A stretch of 64,000 nt of DNA from Hygrocybe punicea (lineage: Eukaryota; Basidiomycota; Agaricomycetes; Agaricales; Hygrophoraceae), in NCBI GenBank assembly GCA_963556145.1, contig OY744472.1, positions 1-64,000 on the forward strand, read 5' to 3'. The translations under genes were made by a program, and so were the position numbers. Under the pieces are notes generated by a model. The model had not been told where the DNA came from and did not search any database. It was given only the letters and a program-made list of their open reading frames with translations. Numbering within the stretch: the stretch's first letter is position 1; the number at the start of each line of letters is the position of its first letter. Positions 44,178 to 55,807 of this stretch are shown here, one piece after another.

Positions 44178-44908
44178 CTATGAATCATACATTACAGGGG
44201 TGTATCCTTTCACAAACAACATCAATCTCCAATTCAATCCATGGATGTCATTCTCCTTCCCCATCACCATACGCATATGCATTGCATGAAATAAGGCATG
44301 ACGATGATAATCAGGTTCTTTGGTCCCATGTCTCAAGCGATTGTTCTGCATGTTATGGCCATCAGAACAGTGTGTACGGTCGAGTTTCTCTTTCTGGGAT
44401 TGGGGAAGAAGTGGAGAGTGGCGACGTGACTGGGTTTGGAGCGAGACAAGAGGTGGAGAAAATAACCACGCTCGGTATTCATCATCCATCTCGACATCCA
44501 GTCGGTGGGTTAAACGTGGAGGGGATGTCGGAAGATCAATGAGACTGTCCATGTATGCATCAAAGTCATCAATGGGGGGAATCAGATGTTCTTCACTGCG
44601 AATGTTCATTGCACCAAAATATATCTCGTTGTCCATATCATCAAAAATAAAGGGCACATCGAGATTCATCGTCGATATCGATGGTGGGGACGGTGTCGGG
44701 GATGTTGGACAATGCGTGTGTCACAATGATTCTGGGGTATGGGTGCAAGATGAGGAGTGGGGATGTGAACAACGAATCGATGATGAGGAAGTTCCTTGTC
44801 CAAAATGTATTGGAGACGCTGGAGGAGGAGTTGATTTTGACGATGTCTTTGTTCAGTGATCCATAGACCACCCAGGAGATGATGTAGTTCGTCAAGGACC
44901 GGTGTCAC
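44178..44908 (-). CDS. Hypothetical gene fragment, minus strand
   Basis: Two overlapping minus-strand frames (44669-44178 and 44908-44666) may be exons of one gene: TPVLDELHHLLGGLWITEQR, then MNLDVPFIFDDMDNEIYFGA and a basic tail. The plus strand is also open here, so the coding strand is not certain. I recognise no domain. A degraded transposon gene is possible. Confidence 0.3.
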
Positions 44909-46860
44909 GAATTGCAGAAGGAAAACAAGGTGAGGGATGTGAGGATCGTTCCAGCTGATATAGTCGACCCAGTCGTCAGGTCGGTTGAGGGGGAACCAAG
45001 CAAGGGAACACTGCCACCAGCGATGGTCAGGCCATGGGTAGGGATGGGGGGCAGAGGGTGGCCCGGGTGATGACAGGTGGGTGATTTAAAGAAGTTTTCT
45101 GTCTTCGGTAATTACCATGCCTCGTTGTCAGCAACATGTCGGAGTTTCCATTGATCGGTCCATGTACCAGGGTCTTGGTTGCCTCGTGGATTCATATGTA
45201 TGGTCAGGGATCAAACTTCTAGAAAAAGAGGGTGTGTAGCGGGATATCACACGATAAGCCGATCTGTGCTACCCAAATTGGTAAGGAGTGGTATGTCGTA
45301 TGTGTTCTGTTATTGACAATTATTACAATCAAGCTGTAGAATGAACCTTGATGTCTATGGACAACTGCACCAGAAGGATACTGGTTATCAACCCAATGAC
45401 CTCCAATCCCATGTGGGAAGGAACCTGATGTGCTGCCAACCAGTAAGGCAGTAAATGCACCAGAAAAAGAAACAATGAAGATTGAATCCCCATCCGAAGC
45501 CCTTTGCCAATATACGACTGGAAACTCGCAACTCTTTCATCTTCCCTATCCCGAATCCCCCAACCTCTTCCGCCTGAAATTGATCCCTGTTGCATTCATG
45601 GAATATGAAGAAATCTCGCACACCATTTGAGTGTAGGAAATCCACGATCAGTCAACAATGCCGATATCTGAAACATTATAAATCTATGCACAAAATTGAC
45701 ATAAACTGCAATGAACCAGACTGAGTCGGTGTGAATGAATTGATATGAATCAAGTTAGAATGATATTGGCTGGTTTGAGGAAGCAGATGAAGTGCAAATA
45801 TGTAGATACAATTCGAGTACCAAGATGCAGCAGTGCTTCAATGAATGCTAGCTCTGTAAAAACAGGTGCATCCATCTCTGACAACAACAACAACAACAAC
45901 TTGGACACTAACAACAATGCCAACAAAAATACCACTCAAAAAGGTGCTACATCTGCCTGAATCGAAGGAACATAAGCACCACATCAACATGATGGCAACT
46001 CAGGAGAAACAGAAAGTGCTGTTATGTTTTTTCAACACTGTTCTACTACATTAGTCTTAATTTGCAGATACAAGTCATTGATCCTCTGCAAGTACCTCAC
46101 TTTATTTTTCCCTTGGATTGATGTGGTCTTGTAGCTCAAATGTTCAAGTCACCTATTTGGAGAACACCAAGAATACTGTCAATACCATGATCCCCACAAG
46201 ACCCTGTCCAGTTCTGGTCACCCGCCATGATGATGCCAGCATTTGAGGTTCATCTTTGGCAACACCACCTTTGACTAATACAGGCAAAGATGCTGAGCCA
46301 ACATGCCAGTGACAACATGAATTTCTATGCCAGGAGATGGAAAAGCAAGCGGTACATCACATAACCACTTCGTCTATTTGCTTCATAACCATTTTGCTTG
46401 TGCAGAAAGCTGCAAAGTCTTGAGGCATCTGAATTCGACTTTGACTCTACTATGCAAGGCTGTTTGGTGAGTTCAATTGCTGACAACAATGATTACACTC
46501 TGTCTAGACAACTTTCATTTGTATTACTCAACACACTGGGCTTGTACAACTTTGAGAATGACAAGGGGGGGAGGGGGAGCTGAGAGAAATTGAGGAAATC
46601 AAGGGCAATTGAGTAGCTGTAGGGTATTCAAGGCAAATCAATGGGATTTGTTTATATCGGAAAATGTGATAACATGAAAACAATAAATTCTATTCTCACT
46701 GAATACACATCATGTATATCATACCAGTTCACGGCAGCTCACGGTTAATATATTGAGATTGAGTGTATGATAAAAATATCTCATTAATCAGAATTGCACT
46801 GGTGTCATGAGCCAGACACAGTGTAGTTCATTCCAGTTCATGTTAATGTTCACTGGGGAT
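44909..46860. other. Gene-poor interval
   Basis: Only short frames under 90 codons are present on either strand, with no recognisable domain or convincing splice pattern. A small CAA microsatellite lies at about 45880-45900. Confidence 0.4.
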
Positions 46861-46861
46861 C

Positions 46862-47000
46862 AAGGTGAGACCATGAGGTCTCAGAAACAGCTCCAACAGC
46901 TGAATCTAGGGTTAAATCTCAACCAGAGTGAGGAGGGACTCTAATTATACATACTGTTTGCTAAATAAGTTGGGCTAGGCTAGTGTTGGACTAGCAATCA
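46862..47000. repeat. Dispersed repeat fragments shared with 36.2 kb and 15.9 kb
   Basis: 46864-46940 is a diverged copy of the 36246-36510 unit (GGTCTCAGAAACAGCT). 46946-46995 matches 15890-15940 (CTAAATAAGTTGGG then TAGGCTAGTG). The two fragments abut here, so they may be parts of one repeat family. Confidence 0.6.
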
Positions 47001-47016
47001 ATGTCAATTTCTACAA

Positions 47017-47195
47017 TTGGTCCGCGCATCGAGCACACTTGATCTGCGCATCGAGCAAACATGGTCCGCGCATCGATCACACTCGGTCCGTGCATTGAGC
47101 TCACTCTGTCCATGCATTGAGCAAACATGGTCCATGCATCAAGGACACTGGGTCCGCACATCGAGATCACTCGGTCCGCGCATCGATACACTGAT
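47017..47195. repeat. Tandem array of GGTCCGCGCATCGAG-type units (about 22 bp)
   Basis: About eight units of roughly 22 bp follow the pattern GGTCCGCGCATCGAGCACACT, with C/T decay at CpG sites in several units (GTGCATTGAG, ATGCATCAAG). The same word forms the ends of the foldback element immediately downstream. Confidence 0.85.
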
Positions 47196-47230
47196 AGGCG
47201 TAATGCCCAACATCAGTGATGGTAATACAT

Positions 47231-47509
47231 AAGTCCGCACATCGAGCAAGCTCTATCCGCGCAACCCTCTAAGCACACCCATTGGATACCTGCAGGTTTA
47301 CCCATCATTTTAAGCCCTGGATCATCCAAAACGGTCAAGTATTGAGCTAGATATGCTCAATACATGAAATGACATTGTTTCGAGCATATCTGGCTCAATA
47401 CTTGACCATTTTGGATGATCCGGGGCTTAAAATGATGGGTAAACCCGCAGGTATCCAATGGGTGTGCTTAGAGGGTTGCGCGGATCGAGCTTGCTTGATG
47501 CGCGGACTT
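47231..47509. mobile_element. Foldback (MITE-like) element with arms of about 118 bp
   Basis: The left arm starts AAGTCCGCACATCGAGCAAG and the right arm ends GCTTGATGCGCGGACTT. The arms pair almost throughout, including ATCATTTTAAGCC/GGCTTAAAATGAT, around a small loop near 47350-47380. No coding capacity. A shorter relative lies at 48733-48890. Confidence 0.8.
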
Positions 47510-47901
47510 GGTCTCTGATCATAGGAAGAGTGTAACATTGACAAATGCAAGATCATTCATTGCAGCAGCTGTACTTGTAATGCCAGTGGTGGGATGAAGA
47601 ACAAAGAGTATCTGAAAAATGTGATCATTCCTGACAGTCTGTGTAATTGTGTTCATGGGTGCATCCTTCATCTATACATTATCACTCCATTTACTGATAT
47701 TTATATCAAAACACTACTGCCAAAAATTCTGAGACATTCATCATCATTCATGAAATAATTCATAACAGTTGTGGTATTGAAATTTTGAAATTCTGTCAAG
47801 CCACTCTTGAGGCATGGAGGTTAAACCCTAACCCTATATTTAAACCCTAACCTCTTCTTGCAACCCAATCCCCATGACAATGCCCAGAACACAGCTTAGG
47901 G

Positions 47902-48069
47902 TTAAGATCTTTCTAGTTTTCAGGAAAAGTTTTAATTTGCTGAATGAAATAAAAAGGTAGGGCAAAACATTGGAAGGCTGCCGCCAAGGCATGCCTTCAA
48001 ATGTTTTGCCCTACCTTTTTATTTCATTCAGCAAATTAAAACTTCTCCTGAAAACTAGAAAGATCTTAA
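47902..48069. mobile_element. Near-perfect hairpin of 168 bp
   Basis: Arms of about 77 bp (TTAAGATCTTTCTAGTTTTC... and ...GAAAACTAGAAAGATCTTAA) pair with very few mismatches around a loop near 47977-47990. There is no coding. It may be a recent foldback transposon or a hairpin RNA source. I see no target duplication that I trust. Confidence 0.75.
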
Positions 48070-48189
48070 GTCACTTAGGCAACATCACCTTGTCCTACAA
48101 TCAATCTTATCTTTCTGTATTCAGTGACTCTTATACATTTCTTTTCTTCCAGCATATCTTCTTAATAGGTTTGTTGTGTAAACTTCCCC

Positions 48190-48480
48190 TTCTACTCCTC
48201 CTCCTCCTCCTCCTTCTGGGCCAAATAACTCCAACTCGTCCCTCTATTATTAGCATTAGCACTTCTCTTGTCATAACCCAAGTTTGTTTCTCTGTATATT
48301 TGGCTGTTACTAACAGCTCTCCCTTAGTCAAATTTATCATACCTCGTGTTCATCTCCCCCCTCCTGCTCCTGCTCCTGCTCCCACTTCTCCTGCTCCTTC
48401 TTCTCCTTCTTCTCCTTCTCCTTCTTTTCCTCTTCCTCTTCCTCTTCCTCTTCCTCTTCCTCCTTCTGTTCTTTTGCCCC
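48190..48480. repeat. CTC/CTT-rich microsatellites
   Basis: CTCCTC repeats at about 48195-48215 and CTCCTGCTC to CTTCCT tracts at about 48358-48468. They keep a Leu- or Pro-rich frame open on the plus strand, which I do not count as a gene. Confidence 0.8.
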
Positions 48481-48666
48481 ATGCTTATGAATTTCTTTCT
48501 GCATTTTTATCTTAGATGCACTAGTAAAACTCCCTAGATAATGAATTATATCACATTAGGTTAGAACCTAAGAGAACTAACCAGGAATAACATTACCATA
48601 GTTATTGCTCTTTTGAACCTCATCCATTTTCATCTTCACTTCTTGCAGACCTTCATGGATCATTTG

Positions 48667-48966
48667 TAGTGATTGGAATGGGTACAACAACCGGCACAGG
48701 TAATGGGTACAGGTCTGGATACAATTCTCCTACCCGTGAGCTTTATTTTAAGCACCGGATTGTCCAAAATGGTCCAGTATTGGTTGAGTTATGATCAAAA
48801 CAATGAGGACTGATTGTTTTTATCATAACTCACCCAATACTGGACCGTTTTGGATGATCCGGGGCTCAAAATGACAGGTATACCCGCGGGATCACAGGTA
48901 CAGGTAGCTGCAGGTACGGGTATGGGTACAGTGCCAATACCCACAGGTTACCTGTGCCAATCACTA
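48667..48966. mobile_element. TIR element of about 300 bp with internal foldback
   Basis: The outer ends TAGTGATTGG and CCAATCACTA are inverted repeats. Inside, 48733-48890 folds back (CCCGTGAGCTTTATTTTAAGC against CAAAATGACAGGTATACCCG on the other side). It shares the CCGG-AT-TGTCCAAAATGGTCCAGTATT word with the 47231-47509 element. GGTAC-rich words fill the space between. Confidence 0.7.
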
Positions 48967-51279
48967 GTCATTTGTTGCTTTGTGGGTTTGATTTTGTTCA
49001 TGTCCCTACTCATGGGTCATAAATGATCCTCTGCTTCTCCTCTCATCTGCTGTTCCATCTTCTGAACCAAACAAACTTGTCATTCACTCATCATCTTGTA
49101 AACCAAATAAACCATTTTCTGACATCCATGGCCATGGTGTTGAGCCTGAATACCTTATTGCATTCAGGGAAAAACACTTTGACCATATCACAAAAACTCC
49201 CAGTACATCTTCCATGAACAGGTCCTGGTATGTCCATGACATACTGATTCTGAAGGTTTTTGCCATCAAAGTAGGCTACTTCGACATCTTTTAGCAAGGG
49301 CACTGACTTTATATCCATTGTGGCACAGGATTAGTGGATATAAAACACATGCTAATTCAAAAGCACTCACTTTTGAGACCCAATGCAGATATAGCAGTTT
49401 TATTTGTATCCTCAATCCAGTGGGACTACTTTTCAGTTGGTACAGCTTAAATTGTGGGAGGACAAACACAAGGTTCCCTTTCAGGTGAAAGGTGAATCAG
49501 ATTGAGGCATGGTGCCTTGGGCTCACTTTGGGTTGACTTAGATAACTGTAGCAAAATACCAGTGTCCATTGAAACAGGAATTGTTGCCATAGTGGTTGAT
49601 GCTGTGTATCTGGAAAGACATTTCAGTTAGCATTCAGTTATTACTTGGTTAAAATGGAAGGCACAGTGTCATGACTGCACCATATACCTGGTGGAAACCC
49701 CACTTTTTCTCATCAGAGTGTAACCCCCCCTGTAGGTCCTATTCTTGACTCCATGACGAAGACAAATTCCCAGAGTGTTTGGTTGACTGAATACTGTGGT
49801 CTTCATCCAAATCATAGAATTGCACTGTGCAAGTCAGGCTTGCTCTCCAGGCACAGACATCATAATAATTTTACCAGGTATCACATACTGTTCAAGTTCT
49901 GATGTTGCAATGAAATTGGGAAGAGCAGAGGCACATCAGTGATCTTCACCCTTCAATGACTCTAAATGTAAGAAGTCCACGTCAGGGACATATTCATAAA
50001 CAATGAAGCCTGGCACTCAGCCAGTCATGAGCAGCCAAAGTGACATTTTTTTAACCAATTCCAAGCCATTGAACCAAACACCCATAAAGAATTCATTAGT
50101 GGTATGGAGGTCATGCATAGAGATTCCAGATTGGGAGGCCAATCATCACTGTCTATTCTGTGAGCTATGGACACTCAGGCTAATTTCTCCTTTATGCCTC
50201 TTTGAACCTGCATCATTTTGTCCACAGCATCTTTCCATGATAGTTTGCCTGAAATATCTAGCAAGTCATTGTGCTCAGGGTACTGTGGATAGTTGATAAA
50301 AATGCAGCTGTTTTGCACCCTCTGTACCTTCCATAGTCAATGTATCGTGCCATCTATTTCCTGACAATGTTCCATGAGCGCATTAAGAAATCTGTCCTGG
50401 ATGTGACCAGTGAGATTTTCCTTGCAAATCCAATAATGATGCAGTGGTTCAAATTCAACCATGAGTGGTGAAGTTGGCCATGGCATGAAAGGTGCCATAG
50501 GTATGATGTAATGTAATACTGGGAAGCTACTGTAGGATCAAATTGACCAAGGTGACCATTTTATAGAGGTAGTTCCTGATCTGCATGAGGCCAGTATGTA
50601 ACCAACTAACAATGTTTGGAATTCCACACTTCAGGCTAACACTGATCCTGAACAACTAGTTACATCTCTACCCTAGTACTGAACCATCTACATGTTGGTA
50701 AAAGCACTGGTCCACCCTGGGATAAACCATTGTCCCTGGAACAATAGTTTGGGATGTTCCATTGTCCCTGGGACAATATGTGGGACATCCCTGGCAGAGG
50801 AGGTGTCTGGGGGCATTTGAGATGTCCCATCCCTAGGTATTGAATGGAAAACTCAGAGTGATGATGGTGTCTAGTTGTAAATTTCAAGGCCTTGTCATGG
50901 CCACGATAGATACTATGGGCACAATAACATAGTATAAGATTGTAATATAAGAAATCATAGCAATCCAAGTAGGACAACAGTTGATCAAATACACCTTATA
51001 GCCAAGAATCTGAAGATATCTATCAAGTGTCAGGGAGCTGATTGTTCTTTGGGGTCAGTTATAAGGAGTGAAGATAAAGTAGTTGTTTTCATATATAAAG
51101 ATGGAAGGAGTGGGGGGAAAAAGTGCTGGAGATGTTGGGTAATGAGATGGAAAAGAGGGGTGTGTGCTTCTAGTAAACCAATCTCTTATTCATATGGCAA
51201 GCTGAAGCTTATAGGGGAGTGAGTGAGCAGAGCATGTATAATAGACAAAGAGAAGAAGGGCTACATATGTAGAGGAGAG
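48967..51279. other. Gene-poor interval up to the assembly gap
   Basis: Only short frames on both strands, and none carries a recognisable domain. Near 50730-50840 the words CATTGTCCCTGG and TGGGACATCCC recur in both orientations, hinting at another small inverted-repeat element. The interval ends at the run of N. Confidence 0.4.
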
Positions 51280-51379
51280 NNNNNNNNNNNNNNNNNNNNN
51301 NNNNNNNNNNNNNNNNNNNNNNNNNNNNNNNNNNNNNNNNNNNNNNNNNNNNNNNNNNNNNNNNNNNNNNNNNNNNNNN
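51280..51379. other. Assembly gap, exactly 100 N
   Basis: A run of 100 undetermined bases. A round 100 is the usual placeholder for a scaffold join of unknown size. It marks the inner end of the right inverted arm. Confidence 0.98.
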
Positions 51380-52826
51380 ATACGTTCAACGGAATTTGAC
51401 ACGGTAGTTTGGGAACGACCCCTTTGGTTCGATCAAGTCATGGAAGAAACAATGGATCCCGTACACTTTCGCTCATTCATGACGAAATCAACAGAACTCG
51501 CCATCAAAGCACAAGAACAACAAAAAGAAAAGACGTTCGAGGAATTAGTACCTGAAACATACCATGAATATCGAGATGTTTTCGAACCATCCGGCTTCGA
51601 TGAATTACCTGCACGAAAACCATGGGATCACGCTATAACGTTGAAACCAGATGCACCAGATCATCATGATTGCAAATTGTATCCGTTATCGCCGATTGAA
51701 AAACAAGATCTCGATAAATTCTTAGACGAAAACCTGAAAACTGGACGAATTCGCCCTTCCAAATCACCTTACGCATCTCCTTTCTTCTTCGTATCGAAGA
51801 AAGATGCCGCCGAACGACGACCAATTCAGGATTATCGATGGTTGAATTCATGGACAGTCGATGACAAATATCCATTGCCATTAATCAATGATATAATCAA
51901 TCAATTAGCCGAAGCCAAATATTTCACAAAATTGGATGTACGATGGGGATTCAACAATGTCCGTATCAAGGAAGGCGATGAACACAAAGCCGCTTTTCTG
52001 ACACCAAAAGGTTTATTCGAACCGACGGTCATGTTCTTTGGCCTGAAGAATTCACCACCGACATTTCAACGGTTAATGAATCACGTTTTCCGATACGAAA
52101 TACGTGAAGGATGGCTTTTGGTATACATGGATGACATCTTGATTTTCTCCAAATCCCTCGAAGAAAATCAAAGACGAATGAAACAAGTTTTGAAGATCTT
52201 TCGCGAGAACAATCTCTTCTTGAAACCGAAGAAATGTACATTCGATAAGGAAAAGGTCGATTATCTTGGAATTATCGTCGGAGATGGCCAAGTTCAGATG
52301 GATCCCATCAAAACCAATGCCATCACTGATTGGCCCGTTCCAACAAACCAAACCGAATTACAACGATTCATTGGTTTCCTGAATTTCTATCGTCGTTTCG
52401 TTGAGAACTTTTCACAGATCGCAAGCCCATTACATAAATTGACGGGGAAAAGCAAAATGGGATTGGACAGAAGAACAACAAAACGCATTCGATCGATTAA
52501 AAGCCATCATAACGACCGATCCAATCCTCGTGTTGCCTGTCCCCGATAAGAAATTCACCATCGAATGTGACGCATCAGATTATGCGATCGGTGCTATCCT
52601 TTCGCAGGAACAACCTGATGGTCTTTTCCGCCCTGTCGCATACATGTCAACAACAATGACACCAGCGGAACGCAATTACCAAATCTTCGATAAAGAATTA
52701 CTTGCGATTATACGGAGTTTCGAAGAATGGCGACATTTTCTCCTAGGGGCAAAAGAACAAATTGATGTTTACACCGATCATCGAAATCTCGAATATTACC
52801 GCAAACCGCAAGATCTTACCCGGTGA
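51380..52826 (+). pseudogene. Pol 5' part, right arm, with frameshift and TGA
   Basis: It encodes the reverse transcriptase with YMDD and the start of RNase H, matching the left copy. One extra G in the run at 52444-52447 (GACGGGGAAAAG, against GACGGGAAAAG) shifts the frame just after HKLTGK. The correct frame resumes at about 52530 (VPDKKFTIECDASDY). The TGA of the left copy is also present (52824-52826). The 5' end is cut by the gap. Confidence 0.85.
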
Positions 52827-54782
52827 CAGGCTCGTTGGATCGCATTTTTACAGGACTATAGTTTCCGTTTGTTATATCGTAAAGGATCGCAAAACAAAAA
52901 AGCCGATCTCCTTTCACGACGTGTTGATCATAAACCCAAAGAAAAAGACAATGAAGGTATGATCGGTCTTCCTGACTCTTTATTTATTTTGCCAGAACAA
53001 ACAATCCGACAAATACTTCATGCGACTCCTACATACGACAACATCATTTCCCTACATCACGATATTCCCACCGCAGGCCATCCTGGACGTGATAAGACGA
53101 TTGAATTAATCTCACGAACAACGACATGGCCAACCATCCGAGAAGATGTCGAACGGTATATCACTGGTTGTACCGAATGTCAACAAAATAAGCCACGGCG
53201 AGGAAAACAATTCGGACAACTTTTCCCCCACGATGTGCCACCATACAATTGGCATACAATTTCTGTCGATATGATTGGCCCTTTACCTGAATCACATGGT
53301 TTTGACGCCATCTTGGTTGTCGTTGACAAACGATCAAAACATCCGATCTTCATCGCCACAAATACAACGTTGACATCAGAAGGATGGGCACGCTTATTCC
53401 GGGATTACGTCTTTAAACGTTTTGGCATGCCCCGCTTCATCATCTCTGATCGCGGCTCGGTTTTCGTTTCACGTTTTATCACTGAATTATATTCCTTGAT
53501 CGGTATCAAAGGACGTCCAACAACAGCATATCATCCACGTGCTGATGGACAAACGGAACGAATGAATCAAGAACTCGAAATTTTTCTTCGTTTCTTCACC
53601 AATTACCGACAAGATGATTGGCACGAATGGCTCGCTCTTGCCGAATTCGCATTAGCCAATCGCGAATCATCCGCGATTAAGACTTCCCCTTTCTTCGCCA
53701 CACAAGGACAACATCCTTGGACCGGTCTCGACGTCGACAAGCATACCCCTATCGTAAATGAAGCCGTTAACGATTTCATTACACGAATGAAATCAGTACA
53801 ACAGAAAATAGGCGAAATTGCGGACGTCACGAGACAAACCATGAAGGATAAGTATGACAGTCATGTCACGAAAATTGTCTTCTCTCCTGGTGATAAAGTT
53901 TGGCTGAATGGAAAGAATCTGACCACAGATCGTCCGAACAAGAAGCTTGACAATCAAAAATTCGGTCCTTTCACCGTCCTCGACAAAATCGGATCATCGT
54001 CGTACAAGTTAAAATTACCGAAAACCTGGAAGATCTTTCCCATATTCAACGTCGCTCTCCTCTCACCATTCCAACCACCTTCCTCTTCCATACAACAAAA
54101 ATACCATCTTCGACCACCTCCCGATATTATCGACAACGACGATCATTACGAAATAGAACATATTCTTGACTCCCGCATACGTCGCAACAAACTATATTAC
54201 TTGGTACATTGGCTCGACTATCCTCGTGACGAAGATTCCTGGATCCCTGCATCCGAAACTGCATATTGTCAGGATCTCGTCAACGATTTCCATAAATTAC
54301 ACCCCCGCGCCCCTTCATCTTTATCCCTTCGTTCTCTTTTTATTCTCCCCCCTTCCGTTATCCCTCCTTTCTCTTCCTCATCTATTTTGCTTACAATTTA
54401 CCCACATAATGCTGCCCTCATCCATAATGGTTCAAAAAACCATGAATTCCGCAAATACTTGTTCCCCCCTGGCGTCACTCACGCATATCTCTACGAAACC
54501 GCTCCCGTTGATGCCATCACGTCCATCATCGAAATCTCCTCTCCCGTCATTGCTCCTGCCCAGCTCACCGACATCACCGGCATTGGTAATCGTGACTTTA
54601 ATTCCCGCAAGAAACCCTGTCCTTACGCTTTCCCTATTATTCATCTTTATCGCCTTCCCTCACCAATCCCCTCCGCCGCCCTTTCTCACGAATATGATAT
54701 TTCGACACCGCATCGTTTTTCCCTTCTCCCTTCTTCTTTTACCCACGATCATCCCGTAAACCCCGATCACCTCGTGTTTTAA
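52827..54782 (+). CDS. Pol 3' part, right arm: integrase, chromodomain, ASCH-like domain
   Basis: The translation is identical to the left-arm frame at 9627-11582, including the DD35E integrase core, the chromodomain and the GSKNHEFR ASCH-like motif (about 54381-54668 for the domain). It lies downstream of the same in-frame TGA. Confidence 0.85.
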   Translation, partial: QARWIAFLQDYSFRLLYRKGSQNKKADLLSRRVDHKPKEKDNEGMIGLPDSLFILPEQTIRQILHATPTYDNIISLHHDIPTAGHPGRDKTIELISRTTTWPTIREDVERYITGCTECQQNKPRRGKQFGQLFPHDVPPYNWHTISVDMIGPLPESHGFDAILVVVDKRSKHPIFIATNTTLTSEGWARLFRDYVFKRFGMPRFIISDRGSVFVSRFITELYSLIGIKGRPTTAYHPRADGQTERMNQELEIFLRFFTNYRQDDWHEWLALAEFALANRESSAIKTSPFFATQGQHPWTGLDVDKHTPIVNEAVNDFITRMKSVQQKIGEIADVTRQTMKDKYDSHVTKIVFSPGDKVWLNGKNLTTDRPNKKLDNQKFGPFTVLDKIGSSSYKLKLPKTWKIFPIFNVALLSPFQPPSSSIQQKYHLRPPPDIIDNDDHYEIEHILDSRIRRNKLYYLVHWLDYPRDEDSWIPASETAYCQDLVNDFHKLHPRAPSSLSLRSLFILPPSVIPPFSSSSILLTIYPHNAALIHNGSKNHEFRKYLFPPGVTHAYLYETAPVDAITSIIEISSPVIAPAQLTDITGIGNRDFNSRKKPCPYAFPIIHLYRLPSPIPSAALSHEYDISTPHRFSLLPSSFTHDHPVNPDHLVF

Positions 54783-54865
54783 ATGCCTGCCCTAATCTTT
54801 CTCTTTTGTATATATCATCTGTTTTCCTCTCTTTCCCTTCCTTCGCTCTTTGCCTTCTTCCCTCC

Positions 54866-55627
54866 ATGTCTGCCTCCGCTGTTTATCTTCCTTCCTCGCC
54901 TTATTTCCATCACCTTCCTCCTCGCTTCCGCATCCCTCGTTCGAAACGCCGTCTCTGTGGCCGTGATGTTCGCTTCGCCGTCGATCTGATGTCTCCTTCT
55001 TCGTTCGGCTCCATCCACCTCACGTCTGACATCGCTCATCTCGGCGTTGACCTCTTCTTCGCCCCCCGTACGTTTTACTCCGTGCGTCCCATTGGCCCTC
55101 CCCATCCTGCTGTTCCACCGACTGTCCCTGTCTGGTTCACCGATGACCCCGTCGATCCGTACCGCGAGTTCATCGATTGCGCCGCCGTGTATGATTCCGT
55201 TTTCCCTCCGGTTAATCGGGACGATTCCCCTTGTTCCGGGGGTATTGTTACCTTTTACCCCGATCTAACCCCCGTTTCTGACCCCGACTCTGACACCACA
55301 TCACAAAACAACGTCATAGCATGGGTCCAAAACATCATCGACGACAATCAACGACGATATCCAAATCCACATGACTATCCTCATCATCCGATTGCCGCCG
55401 ATACATCATACACGTTGGTACAAGCCCTTAACAACACCGCGCAGCACAATCACCGAATCAGCTGTCTGCTGACACCGGACATGCAACGTAGCCGATGGCC
55501 ACCACGTTGGCACCCTAAAACGCACAGACCACGAAGCACACGAAAACGCCGTTCATCTCGGAGCTCATCCTCGACGCAGCCACACATGACGAAGAAGCCA
55601 GCCCTAAAGTCGTTCGATAGTATTTAG
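54866..55627 (+). CDS. ORF3 of the chromovirus, right arm
   Basis: Identical to the frame at 8782-9543: 253 codons from ATG (MSASAVYLPSS), ending within the 3' LTR. Function unknown. Confidence 0.45.
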   Translation: MSASAVYLPSSPYFHHLPPRFRIPRSKRRLCGRDVRFAVDLMSPSSFGSIHLTSDIAHLGVDLFFAPRTFYSVRPIGPPHPAVPPTVPVWFTDDPVDPYREFIDCAAVYDSVFPPVNRDDSPCSGGIVTFYPDLTPVSDPDSDTTSQNNVIAWVQNIIDDNQRRYPNPHDYPHHPIAADTSYTLVQALNNTAQHNHRISCLLTPDMQRSRWPPRWHPKTHRPRSTRKRRSSRSSSSTQPHMTKKPALKSFDSI

Positions 55628-55807
55628 TCACGGACAATTGTAGTCAGTATCCTTAAGTTTAGTCTAGCTACTCTTCCCCCGATCGCTACCTGACACCCAA
55701 ACTCCTCCCTCTTCGTACATTTGTTTGTATCCGCTTTTCTCCCTGTTAATCATCCTCGTTTGGTTCTTTGTTGCCGGAGTCCGCTATAAGAACAGCGATC
55801 CGTAACA
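55246..55807 (+). repeat. 3' LTR of the truncated chromovirus copy
   Basis: It is 562 bp and begins TGTTACC and ends CCGTAACA in element sense. It contains AAGTTTAGTCT (55655-55665), the segment complementary to the primer-binding site, and TATTTAG at 55621-55627 upstream of it. Confidence 0.95.

Larger units (their letters stand above)
51380..55807 (+). mobile_element. 5'-truncated second copy of the same chromovirus insertion
   Basis: It starts inside pol at the assembly gap and runs to the 3' LTR (55246-55807), followed by GTTGT, the complement of the left copy's ACAAC target duplication. It is therefore the same insertion duplicated with its flank, not an independent insertion. The gag gene, the 5' LTR and the protease are missing at the gap. 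Confidence 0.95.

Noticed and set aside
47820..47856. Telomere-like CCCTAA words
   Set aside because: Only isolated copies of TAAACCCTAACC occur, not a tandem array, so no telomere or interstitial telomeric repeat is claimed.
48130..48515. Leu-rich membrane protein ORF at 48 kb
   Set aside because: The hydrophobic run is a CTC microsatellite translation and the frame then enters another microsatellite.
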